A stretch of 64,000 nucleotides of DNA from Phycisphaerales bacterium (GTDB lineage: Bacteria > Planctomycetota > Phycisphaerae > Phycisphaerales > UBA1924), in assembly GCA_028289195.1 (NCBI GenBank), contig JANQQR010000002.1:62001-126000 (forward strand), read 5' to 3'. Under the pieces are notes generated by a model that searched no databases, was not told the origin of the DNA, and saw nothing but the letters and a program-made list of their open reading frames with translations. Of the stretch, positions 1 through 8,217 are shown in pieces. Numbering within the stretch: the first letter of the stretch is position 1; each line of letters starts with the position of its first letter. The position numbers and the translations under genes were made by a program.

Positions 1-396
1 CTCGCGACCGTGTTCGAAACGACGGACCCGCGGAGCGCGTTCGGCCCCGATCGCCCCATGGAGCGCAGGGATGACGAGCTCGCGGTTCTGATCCGCAACA
101 ACCGCTTAATACCTCTCGAAGCGCTGGTCGCTATGAACTCGATCCCGGCGACCATCGAGCCGGACGACGAGGACCTCCCGCAGCGCGTCTACGCGCAGTC
201 GCACTCGCTGATGGCCTGGCTGTTCCGCTACGAGCCCGAGGCCCTGGCGGGCTATTTGCGTGATATCGCCGATGAGCGTCCGGGCATGATCAGCCCGCGT
301 CGCCACTCGCGGATGTTCGAGGACCGGTTCGGCGATCCTCGCTCGCTCGAGCGCCAGTGGCTCCGGGACGAATCCCGGCGTCTCGACCTCCGCTGA
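1..396 (+). CDS. DUF1570-like protein, C-terminal fragment (5' end outside window)
   Basis: The reading frame is open to the left edge of the window, so this is the 3' end of a longer gene; an in-frame GTG at 10 is probably internal. The visible 130 residues contain a segment around VYAQSHSLMAWLF and a final FGDPRSLERQWL block. These resemble the end of the DUF1570 domain, a gluzincin-like peptidase-related domain common in planctomycetes. The HExxH region would lie upstream and cannot be seen, so catalytic competence is unknown. The gene ends 26 bases before the next start on the same strand. The family call rests on recalled resemblance of the C-terminal motif only. Confidence 0.55.
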   Translation, partial: LATVFETTDPRSAFGPDRPMERRDDELAVLIRNNRLIPLEALVAMNSIPATIEPDDEDLPQRVYAQSHSLMAWLFRYEPEALAGYLRDIADERPGMISPRRHSRMFEDRFGDPRSLERQWLRDESRRLDLR

Positions 397-422
397 ACTC
401 GGGCCCCCGGTACAGTGCGCGC

Positions 423-1064
423 ATGATTCGGAAGCACCCTGGGCTCTTCGTCTTCACGATGTCGTACATCCTGGCCGCCGGGGCGCGGGCGCTCGCGACG
501 GACAACAGGGAGTTCCTGATGTACCTCGCGCAGATGCTCGTGCTCATCGGGCTCATCCTGTGGGCTCACCGGCGCGCGAGATTCTCGGCCGGGGTGCTGT
601 GGGGCCTGAGCATCTGGGGGATGCTCCACATGGCGGGTGGCCTCGTCCCGGTGCCGGTTGAGCGCGCCCAGACGGATCCGGGCGCGGAGAGCGCTGTGCT
701 CTACAGCCTCTGGCTGATCGGGCCGGACCGGTTCAAGTACGACAACCTGGTCCACGCCTACGGGTTCTTCATGGCCACGATGGCCTGCTGGCAGGCGATG
801 CGCCGGTACCTCGGCCAGCGCGCCCGGCCGGGCCTGGCATTCGCGGTCATCCTCGCGAGCGCCGGTATGGGCCTCGGATCGGTCAATGAGATCATCGAGT
901 TCATCGCGTCCGAGCTCTTCCCGGACAACAACGTGGGGGGGTACCGGAACAACTCGATCGACCTGATCTACAACGCGATCGGCGCGGCCGCGGCGTCGGC
1001 GTTCGTCTGGCTCCGGTACGCGAACAGCTTCCCGAGCTGGGTGCCAAACAAACCGGGCCGGTGA
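423..1064 (+). CDS. YjdF/DUF2238-like integral membrane protein
   Basis: A 213-residue protein that is mostly hydrophobic, with about five or six membrane segments. It has a DNLVHAYGFF block near residue 105 and a GSVNEIIEF ... NNSIDLIYNAIGA block near the C-terminus. Paired acidic and His residues inside helices in this arrangement recall the YjdF/DUF2238 family of inner-membrane proteins of unknown function. ATG at 423 is chosen because the longer version starting at 357 would overlap the preceding gene and adds no membrane segment. No partner gene suggests a function. It could instead be a related VanZ-like or uncharacterised membrane family. Confidence 0.6.
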   Translation: MIRKHPGLFVFTMSYILAAGARALATDNREFLMYLAQMLVLIGLILWAHRRARFSAGVLWGLSIWGMLHMAGGLVPVPVERAQTDPGAESAVLYSLWLIGPDRFKYDNLVHAYGFFMATMACWQAMRRYLGQRARPGLAFAVILASAGMGLGSVNEIIEFIASELFPDNNVGGYRNNSIDLIYNAIGAAAASAFVWLRYANSFPSWVPNKPGR

Positions 1065-1112
1065 CGCAAGCGCCACCGGCCCGTTGAGTAGATCGTGAAG
1101 AGCGATCGGGTC

Positions 1113-1934
1113 TCAGTCGGCTGCTTCGCCGACCTGCCAGCGGAGGAACGCGGTGATCGACGCGTCGGAAGGCAGGAGTTCCTTGATCTTCTTCGAGGGA
1201 TCGATGACGAAGTCCTGCTCGAGGAGGGCGAGCTCGGAGTAGAGCTTGTTCACCTTGCCCTCGACCATCTTGGCCGCGATCTCTTCGTTCTTGCCCGACT
1301 CGATGGCCATCTCCATCGCGAGGCGACGCTCCTTCTCGATGACGTGCTCGGGCACGCTTTCGCGATCGACGCCGGCCGGACGGGGCTGCGCCGAAGCGAT
1401 GTGCATGCAGATCTGCTTGGCGACATCCTCGCTGATCGAGCCTTCGCCCTGCATCAGCACGCCGGTCTTGCCGTCGTGGTGGACGTACTTGCCGAACATG
1501 GTCGAGCCGGAGCCCTCGAACTTGTGGATGCGACCGACGCTGATGTTCTCGCCGGTGGAGATCCGGAGGTCGTCGACCGCCTTGGTCATGTCGTCGGTGG
1601 TGGCGACATCGCCGGCGTTGGCGCCGAGCGCCATCGTGGCGAGGTTTTCGGCGACAGTCCGGAAGGCCTCGTTCTTGGCGGTGAAGTCGGTCTCGGCGCG
1701 GAGCTCGACGATGGTCGCCGCCCGGCCCGAGTCGTCGATGGCCACCGCGACTTGACCTTCGCCGGCGGCGCGGTCGGTGCGGGTGTCCATCTTGCCCTTC
1801 ATCTTCTTGCGGAGATGTTCCTCGGCGGCATCCTGGTCGCCGCCAGTCTCCGTGAGGGCCTTTTTGCATTCCATCATCGAAAGCCCGGTCTTCTGACGCA
1901 GGGCCATCACGTCTTTGGCGCTGATTTCCGCCAT
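1113..1934 (-). CDS. tsf: Translation elongation factor Ts
   Basis: Guanine nucleotide exchange factor that recycles EF-Tu-GDP during elongation in the cytoplasm. The N-terminal UBA-like module carries the signature RQKTGLSMMECKKAL (residues about 9-23). The core contains AETDFTAKNEAF, the TDFVARN-type motif that contacts EF-Tu. At 273 residues it is close to the family norm. ATG at 1934 matches the family N-terminus MAEI and has GGAGAG upstream. An in-frame ATG at 1967 with GAGGA would add 11 residues and cannot be excluded. It lies downstream of rpsB on the same strand, the classic rpsB-tsf pairing, with 178 bases between. Confidence 0.96.
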   Translation of the reverse strand: MAEISAKDVMALRQKTGLSMMECKKALTETGGDQDAAEEHLRKKMKGKMDTRTDRAAGEGQVAVAIDDSGRAATIVELRAETDFTAKNEAFRTVAENLATMALGANAGDVATTDDMTKAVDDLRISTGENISVGRIHKFEGSGSTMFGKYVHHDGKTGVLMQGEGSISEDVAKQICMHIASAQPRPAGVDRESVPEHVIEKERRLAMEMAIESGKNEEIAAKMVEGKVNKLYSELALLEQDFVIDPSKKIKELLPSDASITAFLRWQVGEAAD

Positions 1935-2112
1935 GGCGGTGTTCTCTCCGTTTGCGCTGTCGGCCATTGGGTTCTTCCTCTCGCCCTGTCCACTCTCGGG
2001 GTGCCGGGACTGGTTTGTCGGGACGCACACCCGCCCGCGAGCGGGGAGCCGTCGAAATCTCGGTTCGGGACGTCCCGGGGCGACCGGGCCGTCGGACTCT
2101 GCTGGGTGCCGG

Positions 2113-3000
2113 TTACGACTGAGTCGGCGCTTCGGTCGCAGCGGGAGCAGCGGGTGCGGCTCCCACACCGATCTCCGGTGCGTCGGCTCCGCCCGCAGTG
2201 GCAGCGTCGCCCTCGCCGTCGGCCCGGAACTGGCTCCGGCGACTGCGCCGCGGGCGGCCAGCTTCGGCACCGGAATCGGCGCCGGCGGCCTCGGAGCGAT
2301 CGCCCGTGGATGCGACGCGGTGCTGCTTGCCCTCGACAACGGCGGCGCACAACTCGCGGATGATCACGTCGATCGAGCGCATCGAGTCGTCGTTGCCCGG
2401 GATGGGGATGTCGACGAGGTCGGGATCACCGTCGGTGTCGATGAGGCAGATCGTCGGGATGCCGAGCTTCCGCGCTTCGAGCAGCGCGTTGTGCTCACGG
2501 TTCGTGTCGATCACGACGAGGCAGCCCGGGAGCTTCTCCATGTTGCGGATGCCGTCGAGGTTGCGCTTGATCTTGCGCATCTCCCGGCGGAGTTGGCTCT
2601 CCATCTTCTTGGAGTACGACTGGAAATTGTCGTTCTCTTCGATCGACTCGAGCTCCATCAGTCGCTTCAGGCGCGACCGGATGGTCCGGAAGTTCGTCAG
2701 CGTGCCGCCGAGCCAGCGCTCGGTGACGAAGTGCATGCCGGTGTCCGTCACCCGGGTCTCGAGCACGTCCTTGGCCTGACGCTTGGTTCCGACGAAGCAG
2801 ACATCCTTGCCCTGGCCCACGCACCCGGCGATGTACTTCTTGGCAAGCAGGACGCCCTTGATCGTCTCTTTGATGTCGATGATGTGGATGCTGTTGCGCT
2901 TGCCGAAGATGAACGGTTCCATCTTCGGATTCCAGTTGCTGGCGCGCTGGCCGAAGTGAATGCCGGCCTCGATGAGATCTTTGACGAGTGAGTCTGCCAT
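2113..3000 (-). CDS. rpsB: 30S ribosomal protein S2
   Basis: Small-subunit protein S2, needed for docking S1 and for initiation. The 295 residues include GIHFGQRASNWNPKM (residues 12-26), FVGTKRQAKD, and ERWLGGTLTNFRTI, all diagnostic of S2. The coiled-coil region in the middle is intact. The last 65 or so residues form an Ala/Gly/Glu-rich tail absent from E. coli S2, of the low-complexity kind often seen in high-GC bacteria. Start is the ATG at 3000; earlier in-frame extension has no S2 similarity. It is the first gene of rpsB-tsf; a plausible sigma70 promoter lies about 230 bases upstream. Confidence 0.97.
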   Translation of the reverse strand: MADSLVKDLIEAGIHFGQRASNWNPKMEPFIFGKRNSIHIIDIKETIKGVLLAKKYIAGCVGQGKDVCFVGTKRQAKDVLETRVTDTGMHFVTERWLGGTLTNFRTIRSRLKRLMELESIEENDNFQSYSKKMESQLRREMRKIKRNLDGIRNMEKLPGCLVVIDTNREHNALLEARKLGIPTICLIDTDGDPDLVDIPIPGNDDSMRSIDVIIRELCAAVVEGKQHRVASTGDRSEAAGADSGAEAGRPRRSRRSQFRADGEGDAATAGGADAPEIGVGAAPAAPAATEAPTQS

Positions 3001-3229
3001 GCTGCAGTGCCCTTTGATCCGATGCAGCGGTACCGGCGGAGAGGCGTCGGAGCCCGGGTCGCGTATCGACGCACCCGAACCAACCTGCCCGCGAAGGCCG
3101 CTTGAGACGACCAGCCAGCCGATGGCCGCTGGGATCGCCAAACTTCAAAATCCACCTTTGGACGCCCCCGCGGACGGGCCCACCCCGCCGCGACCAGGCG
3201 ACGGCCCGCCGACACGGGCCGATTAGAAG

Positions 3230-3257
3230 AGTCTACCAGAAGCCTGACAGATGGCAA
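3230..3257 (-). promoter_or_regulatory. Candidate sigma70 promoter for rpsB-tsf
   Basis: On the minus strand TTGCCA (3257-3252) and TAGACT (3235-3230) are separated by 16 bases. This would place the transcript start near 3223 and give a leader of roughly 220 bases before rpsB. The rest of the 357 bases between rpsB and tRNA-Pro holds no gene I can support, only this element and the tRNA promoter on the other strand. A long leader on rpsB is common because S2 autoregulates its mRNA in other bacteria. No S2-binding fold was identified here. Confidence 0.4.
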
Positions 3258-3294
3258 GCAGACCGGGCTTCCCGCAGAACAATCTGCGGCCGGA

Positions 3295-3323
3295 TTGCCC
3301 CGGCAACCGGCCCGAGCTACGCT
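3295..3323 (+). promoter_or_regulatory. Candidate promoter of tRNA-Pro
   Basis: TTGCCC (3295-3300) and TACGCT (3318-3323) are separated by 17 bases, about 35 bases before the 5' end of the tRNA. Spacing and position fit a sigma70-type promoter; both hexamers are imperfect. Confidence 0.4.
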
Positions 3324-3357
3324 TGGCCCCCTGAGGGCCTTCTGGCCTTCGACGCTG

Positions 3358-3431
3358 CGGGGCGTAGCGCAGTTTGGTAGCGCGTTTGACTGGGGGTCAA
3401 AAGGTCGCAGGTTCAAATCCTGTCGCCCCGA
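3358..3431 (+). tRNA. tRNA-Pro (anticodon GGG)
   Basis: A 74-base cloverleaf can be drawn by hand. The 7-bp acceptor CGGGGCG/CGCCCCG has the C1-G72 pair and A73 typical of bacterial tRNA-Pro. The D stem is GCGC/GCGC. The anticodon stem TTTGA/TCAAA encloses loop CTGGGGG, giving anticodon GGG for codons CCC and CCU. The T arm has loop TTCAAAT. No CCA is encoded. It lies alone between the rpsB promoter region and an exported-protein gene. Confidence 0.96.
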
Positions 3432-3729
3432 TTGCCGCGGCTTCGGTCTGAGCACCTTCGCTCGACTGAGCTGCTGGGCTGATCCGGCCCGCCCTCCCCG
3501 ATGCGCCGCGAGGCGTGCCGATGCCGGGGTCGATGACCCCGCGCCCTCCCAAATTCCGCGTACTCCCTTGGCCGGACAGCTCGGAGTCCCTGAAAGTTCC
3601 GCGTCCGCGCTTGTCCGACGGACGTATTGGTGACAAACTGAACAAAGACGGGTCCGATCGGTGTTTGGTTGGGCCGATCCGCGTTCGCCGGCTCGTTCGG
3701 CGGATCGCGAAGCGCGAGAGGGGCGACGA

Positions 3730-4410
3730 ATGTCGAAAAAGGCGAGTTACGGAGCGCTCGGAGCAGCGGCTCTGCTCGTGGGAGGCGCCAGCGTGCTGGC
3801 GATGACCAACGTCGATTCCACGAACAAGTTCGCATGGGGCGAGAACATCGGGTTCCTCAACTGGGCGGACGCCAACGGCGGCGCCGACGGTGTCCAGGTG
3901 CTCGGCGATCACCTCACCGGGTTCATCTGGGGGGAGAATGTCGGCTGGATCAACACCGGCAACGGAGGCGGCCCCTACGCCAACACGGACAACACCGACT
4001 TCGGCGTGAACATCCTCGGGACCGGCTTCTGCGAAGGCTTCGCCTGGGGTGAGAACATCGGCTGGATCAACTTCGGCACCGAGCCGTTCGTCGGCGGGAT
4101 GGGCGGCGCGCGGTTCGACTCGATCGCCGGCCGCTTCCGTGGGTATGCCTGGGGCGAGAACGTGGGCTGGATCAACCTCGATGACGCCAATGTGTTCGTC
4201 GGCGTGAACGCGCCCGCCTGTTGTCCGGGGAACGCGGCCAAGGAGTCGCCCGGCCAGGTGAACTTCGCCGACATCACCTCTGTCTTGATGTTCTGGCTCA
4301 CCGACTACGGCGCCGGGAACACCGGCCCGGGAGATTCAAACTGCGACGGTGTCGTGAACTTCGGCGATATCACTTCGACGCTGATGTTCTGGCTCGACTC
4401 CTGCCCGTAA
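3730..4410 (+). CDS. Exported WGEN-repeat protein with C-terminal GC-type dockerin-like domain
   Basis: A 226-residue secreted protein. Residues 1-25 are a signal peptide (MSKK, then a hydrophobic Gly/Ala/Leu stretch). The middle contains four copies of a short motif, W-G-E-N-[IV]-G-[FW]-[IL]-N, spaced about 32-38 residues apart. The C-terminus has two half-repeats, VNFADITSVLMFWL and VNFGDITSTLMFWL, the second preceded by DSNCDGV, an EF-hand-like calcium loop, and closed by a final Cys-Pro. This pair resembles the dockerin-type terminal domain widespread in Phycisphaerales exported proteins, thought to anchor or sort them. The first half-repeat lacks a good D-x-N-x-D-G loop. ATG at 3730 follows a GAGAGGGG stretch. 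Function of the WGEN repeats is unknown. Confidence 0.85.
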   Translation: MSKKASYGALGAAALLVGGASVLAMTNVDSTNKFAWGENIGFLNWADANGGADGVQVLGDHLTGFIWGENVGWINTGNGGGPYANTDNTDFGVNILGTGFCEGFAWGENIGWINFGTEPFVGGMGGARFDSIAGRFRGYAWGENVGWINLDDANVFVGVNAPACCPGNAAKESPGQVNFADITSVLMFWLTDYGAGNTGPGDSNCDGVVNFGDITSTLMFWLDSCP

Positions 4411-4442
4411 TCTGAGGGCCGGTATCTGCCCAGTGAAAACGA

Positions 4443-4484
4443 AAGCAGCGGCGGTTGCGAGAACCGCCGCTGCTTCTTCTTTTT
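4443..4484 (+). terminator. Bidirectional intrinsic terminator between the WGEN protein and trxA
   Basis: A 14-bp GC-rich stem (AAGCAGCGGCGGTT with its complement) closes a 5-base loop and is followed by TTCTTTTTT on the plus strand. On the minus strand the same stem is followed by TTTCGTTTTC. It therefore can end transcription of both the converging WGEN/dockerin gene and trxA. Confidence 0.92.
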
Positions 4485-4508
4485 TGAACGATCCGTCGAG
4501 CAGTGCGC

Positions 4509-4844
4509 TCAGAGCTGGGCGTCGACCTTCTCGGCGATCGCGTCCTCGCCGACGACTCCGATCGTCTTGTCGACCGGCTGGCCGTCTTTGAAGATGATCA
4601 CCGTCGGGATCGAGCTGATCCCGTACTTGACTGCCACACCCTGCGCCGAGTCGATGTCGACCTTTGCGACGGTCGCCTTGCCCTTGTAGCGCTCTCCGAG
4701 CTTGTCGATCGTCGGCCCCAGGATCTTGCAGGGCTGGCACCACTCCGCCCAGAAGTCGACGACCGCGACTCCCTGTCCGGACTCGACGGTCTCGGCGAAA
4801 CCGGCCTCGTCGAGGTGAAGCACGTTTGAAGTCTCGGTGGACAT
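4509..4844 (-). CDS. trxA: Thioredoxin with WCQPC active site
   Basis: Cytoplasmic thiol-disulfide reductant of 111 residues, reduced by thioredoxin reductase. The fold is complete: VVDFWAEWCQPCK holds the redox cysteines (about residues 34-38), VDIDSAQGVAVKYGISSIPT supplies the conserved cis-Pro, and G-x-V-G-E-D closes the sheet. The CXPC dipeptide is Gln-Pro instead of the canonical Gly-Pro, which may shift redox potential or partner choice. ATG at 4844 has an AAGGAGA ribosome site six bases away. The gene converges on the WGEN-repeat gene across a shared terminator. Confidence 0.95.
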   Translation of the reverse strand: MSTETSNVLHLDEAGFAETVESGQGVAVVDFWAEWCQPCKILGPTIDKLGERYKGKATVAKVDIDSAQGVAVKYGISSIPTVIIFKDGQPVDKTIGVVGEDAIAEKVDAQL

Positions 4845-5013
4845 GAGCGGTCTCCTTCTGTCTTTGCAGGTTGCTGTTGGCCCGGCTTCCGTCCGGGGTC
4901 GCGGTAGGGTTTGTAGCTCGCCAGAGACGTTCTGGCTACGGAACCAACCCCGGAGCGTGTGGGCATTATTCCACGTCCGGAGCCCGCCTGCGCGACGCCC
5001 ACTCGGGTCTGGA

Positions 5014-8000
5014 TCAGGCGGGATCCCCGCCCGCCGGGGCGAACCCGACGCGGACTTCGAAATCCTCGAAGCTGATCGTCTCGTCCAGGCCCGCACCGAA
5101 GGAGACGGTGCGGCCGTCGATCCCGATCTCGGTGAATCCGATCTCGTCGGCGCTCACCCCGAACGCGTCGCCGCCGTTGAAACGATCGGGATTGTTGACG
5201 CGCACGTTCTCGACGGTCGTCGCGGCGACGAATGAGCGCACCATGCCGAACTCGACGTCTCGTCCGGTCAGGAACAGGTTGAACAGGGTGGCCGCTCCGG
5301 TGCGGAGGCTCCCGTCGCTGGGGAAATCCTCGGTCGACGCGTCGAACGCCACCAGAACCCGAGAATCCACGAGCTGCGCTGCGCGGAGCACTCCCATGTT
5401 TCCGGCGGACGCTATCGTCGAATCCATGATCGAGCCGTCGACTCGGAGGATCCTGAACGGCGCGCCCGATGGACCCGCGGTCTGCTGGAACGACTCGATC
5501 GTGGAGTCTTCGACGTTGCCTTCGATGTCGATCAGGTCCGCGAACAGGAAGTCGATTCGCGAGTCGATGACACTGCCGCCGTTTCTCAGCGACAGCGTGC
5601 CGATCTCGTTGATGGTCCAGGTCCCGATGAGGTCGCCGCCGAGATCGTCCGTGCCGTTGAGTCGGGCGCGGTCCATGCTGAACACGCGGAGGTTCCCGTC
5701 CTCCCAGCGGTCCGCCTTGAAGTTGCGGATCGATCCCGAGGCCATCTGGATATCGGTGTCGATGAACTCGCCACCGGCCGACCAATTGCGGACGCCCAGG
5801 CCGGAGTGCGCGAACGAGTTGTCGCGCACGTCGCCCTTGACCTTGATGCTCCGCACCTCGCCATCCAGCGAGACGTCGGACTCGACCCAGTCGCCGTTGA
5901 CCTTGATCGAACGGACCGATTCGTCGTTCTGGCCCGTAACGGTGAGGTCGGCCTCGAAGTCGCCTGATGCGTTCTTGCCGCTGATGTTGATGGAGCCGAT
6001 CCGCTCTGCCGAGAGCGAGCCGCCCTCGAACGCTCCGGCCTTGACCGATCGCACGAACCCCCCGAAGGAGAGGTCGGCGCCCTCGATCGCTTGCGCCTTG
6101 ATGTTGACCGCCGTCCCGTCGGCCTGGAGTTCGAACCGCTTGATCTCGCCGCGGACTTTGAGCGAGCCGACATCGCCGGGCGCGATCCACTCGGCGCCGA
6201 TCAGAGACCCTCTGATGTTCACGTTGCCCACCACGAGCGCGCCCTCGAGCAGTCCTTCGCCGGTGAGGAACAGGTCGGGCTCGAAATCCCCATCGGATCG
6301 CGCGTCCGCGCCGCCGCTGATGGTGATCGAACCGATGGAGTCGGCGCGGATGGCCTGGCGGAAACCAAAGGTCTCCGTCCATTCCGACGCGCGGATGCTG
6401 ATGATCCGGCCTTCGGTCGTCACGGAGGTCTCGCTCACCGAGCCCATCTGGAACGACACCGACCGTTCGGTCACGAATCTGAAGTCGACGTCGTCGGTCT
6501 CGCCGTCGACCCGCGTGGAGAAAATCCCGTCGACGACGACGTCTCCCACGAGGTCGCCGCGGATCCTCAAGCTGTCGGTCTCACCCACCGGCGTGAAGAA
6601 CGCCACGAGGTCGTCGAGATCGCCGTCGCCGTCGATGTCCTCGGGGAGGATCTGGTTGGGAAGCAGGAACCCGTTGAGGTCGTAGCCGGTGATGCTCGAT
6701 CGGAGGTCGAGTGAACCAACGCTGGCATCGGTGACGACGAACCCGAGATCACCGGCATCGCGCTGGTCCACGATCGAGCCGATGCGGCGCGCGTTGCTCA
6801 CGTGGAGGCCGATCCTCGCGTCGGGGAAGTCGCTCGAGATCTGGATCGAGTTGACCGCCCCGTTGGAACCGAAGTTCACGCGCACCGCATCGCGGCCGCC
6901 CAGAATCCCGGCGTTGTCAAGGTCGAAGAGGCGCACGACCGCGTCGCTTCTGTCGTCTTCAAAGACGAGCGAGCCCGTCGGATCGAGCTGCTCGGCGGCT
7001 TCGTCGGACACCTCGACCAGGAGCGAGATCCGCGAGATCAGGACCAGGTCGGACGGCAGCACCTCTCCGCCCCGGGCGTTCACCGCGTCGAGATCGATGA
7101 CCGGGAGATCGGAGAACGCCGGATTCGTCGCCGAAGCGTTGGTCCGCTGGAACGCCGCGAGAGCGTCCATGACGTCGAGCCCCGCTTGGTCGGTGATCTC
7201 GCCGAACGCGGTGAACCCGCCGTTCTGGTTGTCGAGGTTCGCGCTGTTGTCGCCGAGGTTGAAGAACCACTGGTTGGTCGCGCTGTTGGGGTTTCCCGCC
7301 ATCTTGGCCATCGCGATCGTCCCGCGGACGTTCGAACGCACGGGCTCGTTCATCACGGGGGGGTCTGTCGGGATCGGGGGGAAACCCGGTTCGCCGCTGA
7401 AGCCTCCGCCCTGGATCACGAACGTCGCCGGGTCGAGCGCATCACCCCCGACCGAACGCTGGATGAACGTCCCGTCCCAATCGGCGCGGTTGGCGTAGTT
7501 CAGGAAGTTGGCGATCGTCTGCGGTGTCTGGGTCGAGAAGAGCCTGACGTCGATGATGCCCGAGACGGTGTGGAATCGGACGATCTGCGCTTCAGCCTGG
7601 CGGGTGAAGATCTCGAAATCGCCGCCCTCGACACCATCGCCCGACGGCGCGCCCGCCCCGTTGAACTCGCCATCAAGAAAGCACCCGTTCGCGCCCCGGA
7701 TGACGGACGAATCCAGAAACACGCGGTACCGCTCATCGGCCGCGACGTCCGCTTCGATGGTGATCGTCCGCTCGACACCGTTGTACGTCACGTCGCGGTC
7801 GACGAGGACATCGTCGGCCGTTCCCAGAATCAGGTCGTCGCCCGCGGTGGTCACCCGCACGGATTGCTGATTGACCGTGTTGGAGATCAAGTCGCGGCTG
7901 ACCGTCAGCACCACGAGGCCGCGGTTGTCGGCTTCCACGAGATCGATCGTGGGAGCATCGGCGCTCAGCAGCAATCGCTTCTCGAGCTGCTCGAAAACGG

Positions 8001-8040
8001 GGGATATCCCCTGCCGGCGGAACTTCTCTCGGGCTCTCAT
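5014..8040 (-). CDS. LEPR-XLL surface protein with Ig-like, cyclophilin and beta-solenoid regions
   Basis: A 1008-residue predicted surface protein. Residues about 14-25 (FEQLEKRLLLSA) are the LEPR-XLL export-associated motif of planctomycetes. An Ig-like (Big_5-type) region covers about 30-140. A cyclophilin-type peptidyl-prolyl isomerase domain covers about 147-300, with FVIQGGGF, NEPVRSNVRGTIAMAKM and QWFFNLGDN; the catalytic Arg (FIQRS) and Gln (VIQGG) are present, while the His after LDN is not obvious. From about 370 to 950, short repeats of the V-x-S-[IL]-x-[IV]-x-G type suggest a right-handed beta-solenoid. There is no PEP-CTERM or dockerin end. ATG at 8040 has AAGGAGTC upstream. Confidence 0.85.
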   Translation of the reverse strand: MRAREKFRRQGISPVFEQLEKRLLLSADAPTIDLVEADNRGLVVLTVSRDLISNTVNQQSVRVTTAGDDLILGTADDVLVDRDVTYNGVERTITIEADVAADERYRVFLDSSVIRGANGCFLDGEFNGAGAPSGDGVEGGDFEIFTRQAEAQIVRFHTVSGIIDVRLFSTQTPQTIANFLNYANRADWDGTFIQRSVGGDALDPATFVIQGGGFSGEPGFPPIPTDPPVMNEPVRSNVRGTIAMAKMAGNPNSATNQWFFNLGDNSANLDNQNGGFTAFGEITDQAGLDVMDALAAFQRTNASATNPAFSDLPVIDLDAVNARGGEVLPSDLVLISRISLLVEVSDEAAEQLDPTGSLVFEDDRSDAVVRLFDLDNAGILGGRDAVRVNFGSNGAVNSIQISSDFPDARIGLHVSNARRIGSIVDQRDAGDLGFVVTDASVGSLDLRSSITGYDLNGFLLPNQILPEDIDGDGDLDDLVAFFTPVGETDSLRIRGDLVGDVVVDGIFSTRVDGETDDVDFRFVTERSVSFQMGSVSETSVTTEGRIISIRASEWTETFGFRQAIRADSIGSITISGGADARSDGDFEPDLFLTGEGLLEGALVVGNVNIRGSLIGAEWIAPGDVGSLKVRGEIKRFELQADGTAVNIKAQAIEGADLSFGGFVRSVKAGAFEGGSLSAERIGSINISGKNASGDFEADLTVTGQNDESVRSIKVNGDWVESDVSLDGEVRSIKVKGDVRDNSFAHSGLGVRNWSAGGEFIDTDIQMASGSIRNFKADRWEDGNLRVFSMDRARLNGTDDLGGDLIGTWTINEIGTLSLRNGGSVIDSRIDFLFADLIDIEGNVEDSTIESFQQTAGPSGAPFRILRVDGSIMDSTIASAGNMGVLRAAQLVDSRVLVAFDASTEDFPSDGSLRTGAATLFNLFLTGRDVEFGMVRSFVAATTVENVRVNNPDRFNGGDAFGVSADEIGFTEIGIDGRTVSFGAGLDETISFEDFEVRVGFAPAGGDPA

Positions 8041-8217
8041 CTCGACTCCTTGAGAATCACGCGGCCGTCCGGCAGATCCATGGACCCTTCGATTCCGGAC
8101 GGTACAAACAGAAGCAGGCGTGTGCGAGCCCTCCCCTGTCACCGCCGACGATTCACTCGATGGCGCAGCGCCTCCGGTGCGCTGCTCGGGGCAGTGCCCC
8201 GGCCCGCTTCCAGCGGG

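Noticed and set aside
3524-3541. Perfect hairpin CGGGGTC-GAT-GACCCCG about 95 bases after tRNA-Pro
   Set aside because: No U-tract follows, so it is not a convincing terminator, and a chance palindrome is plausible at this base composition.
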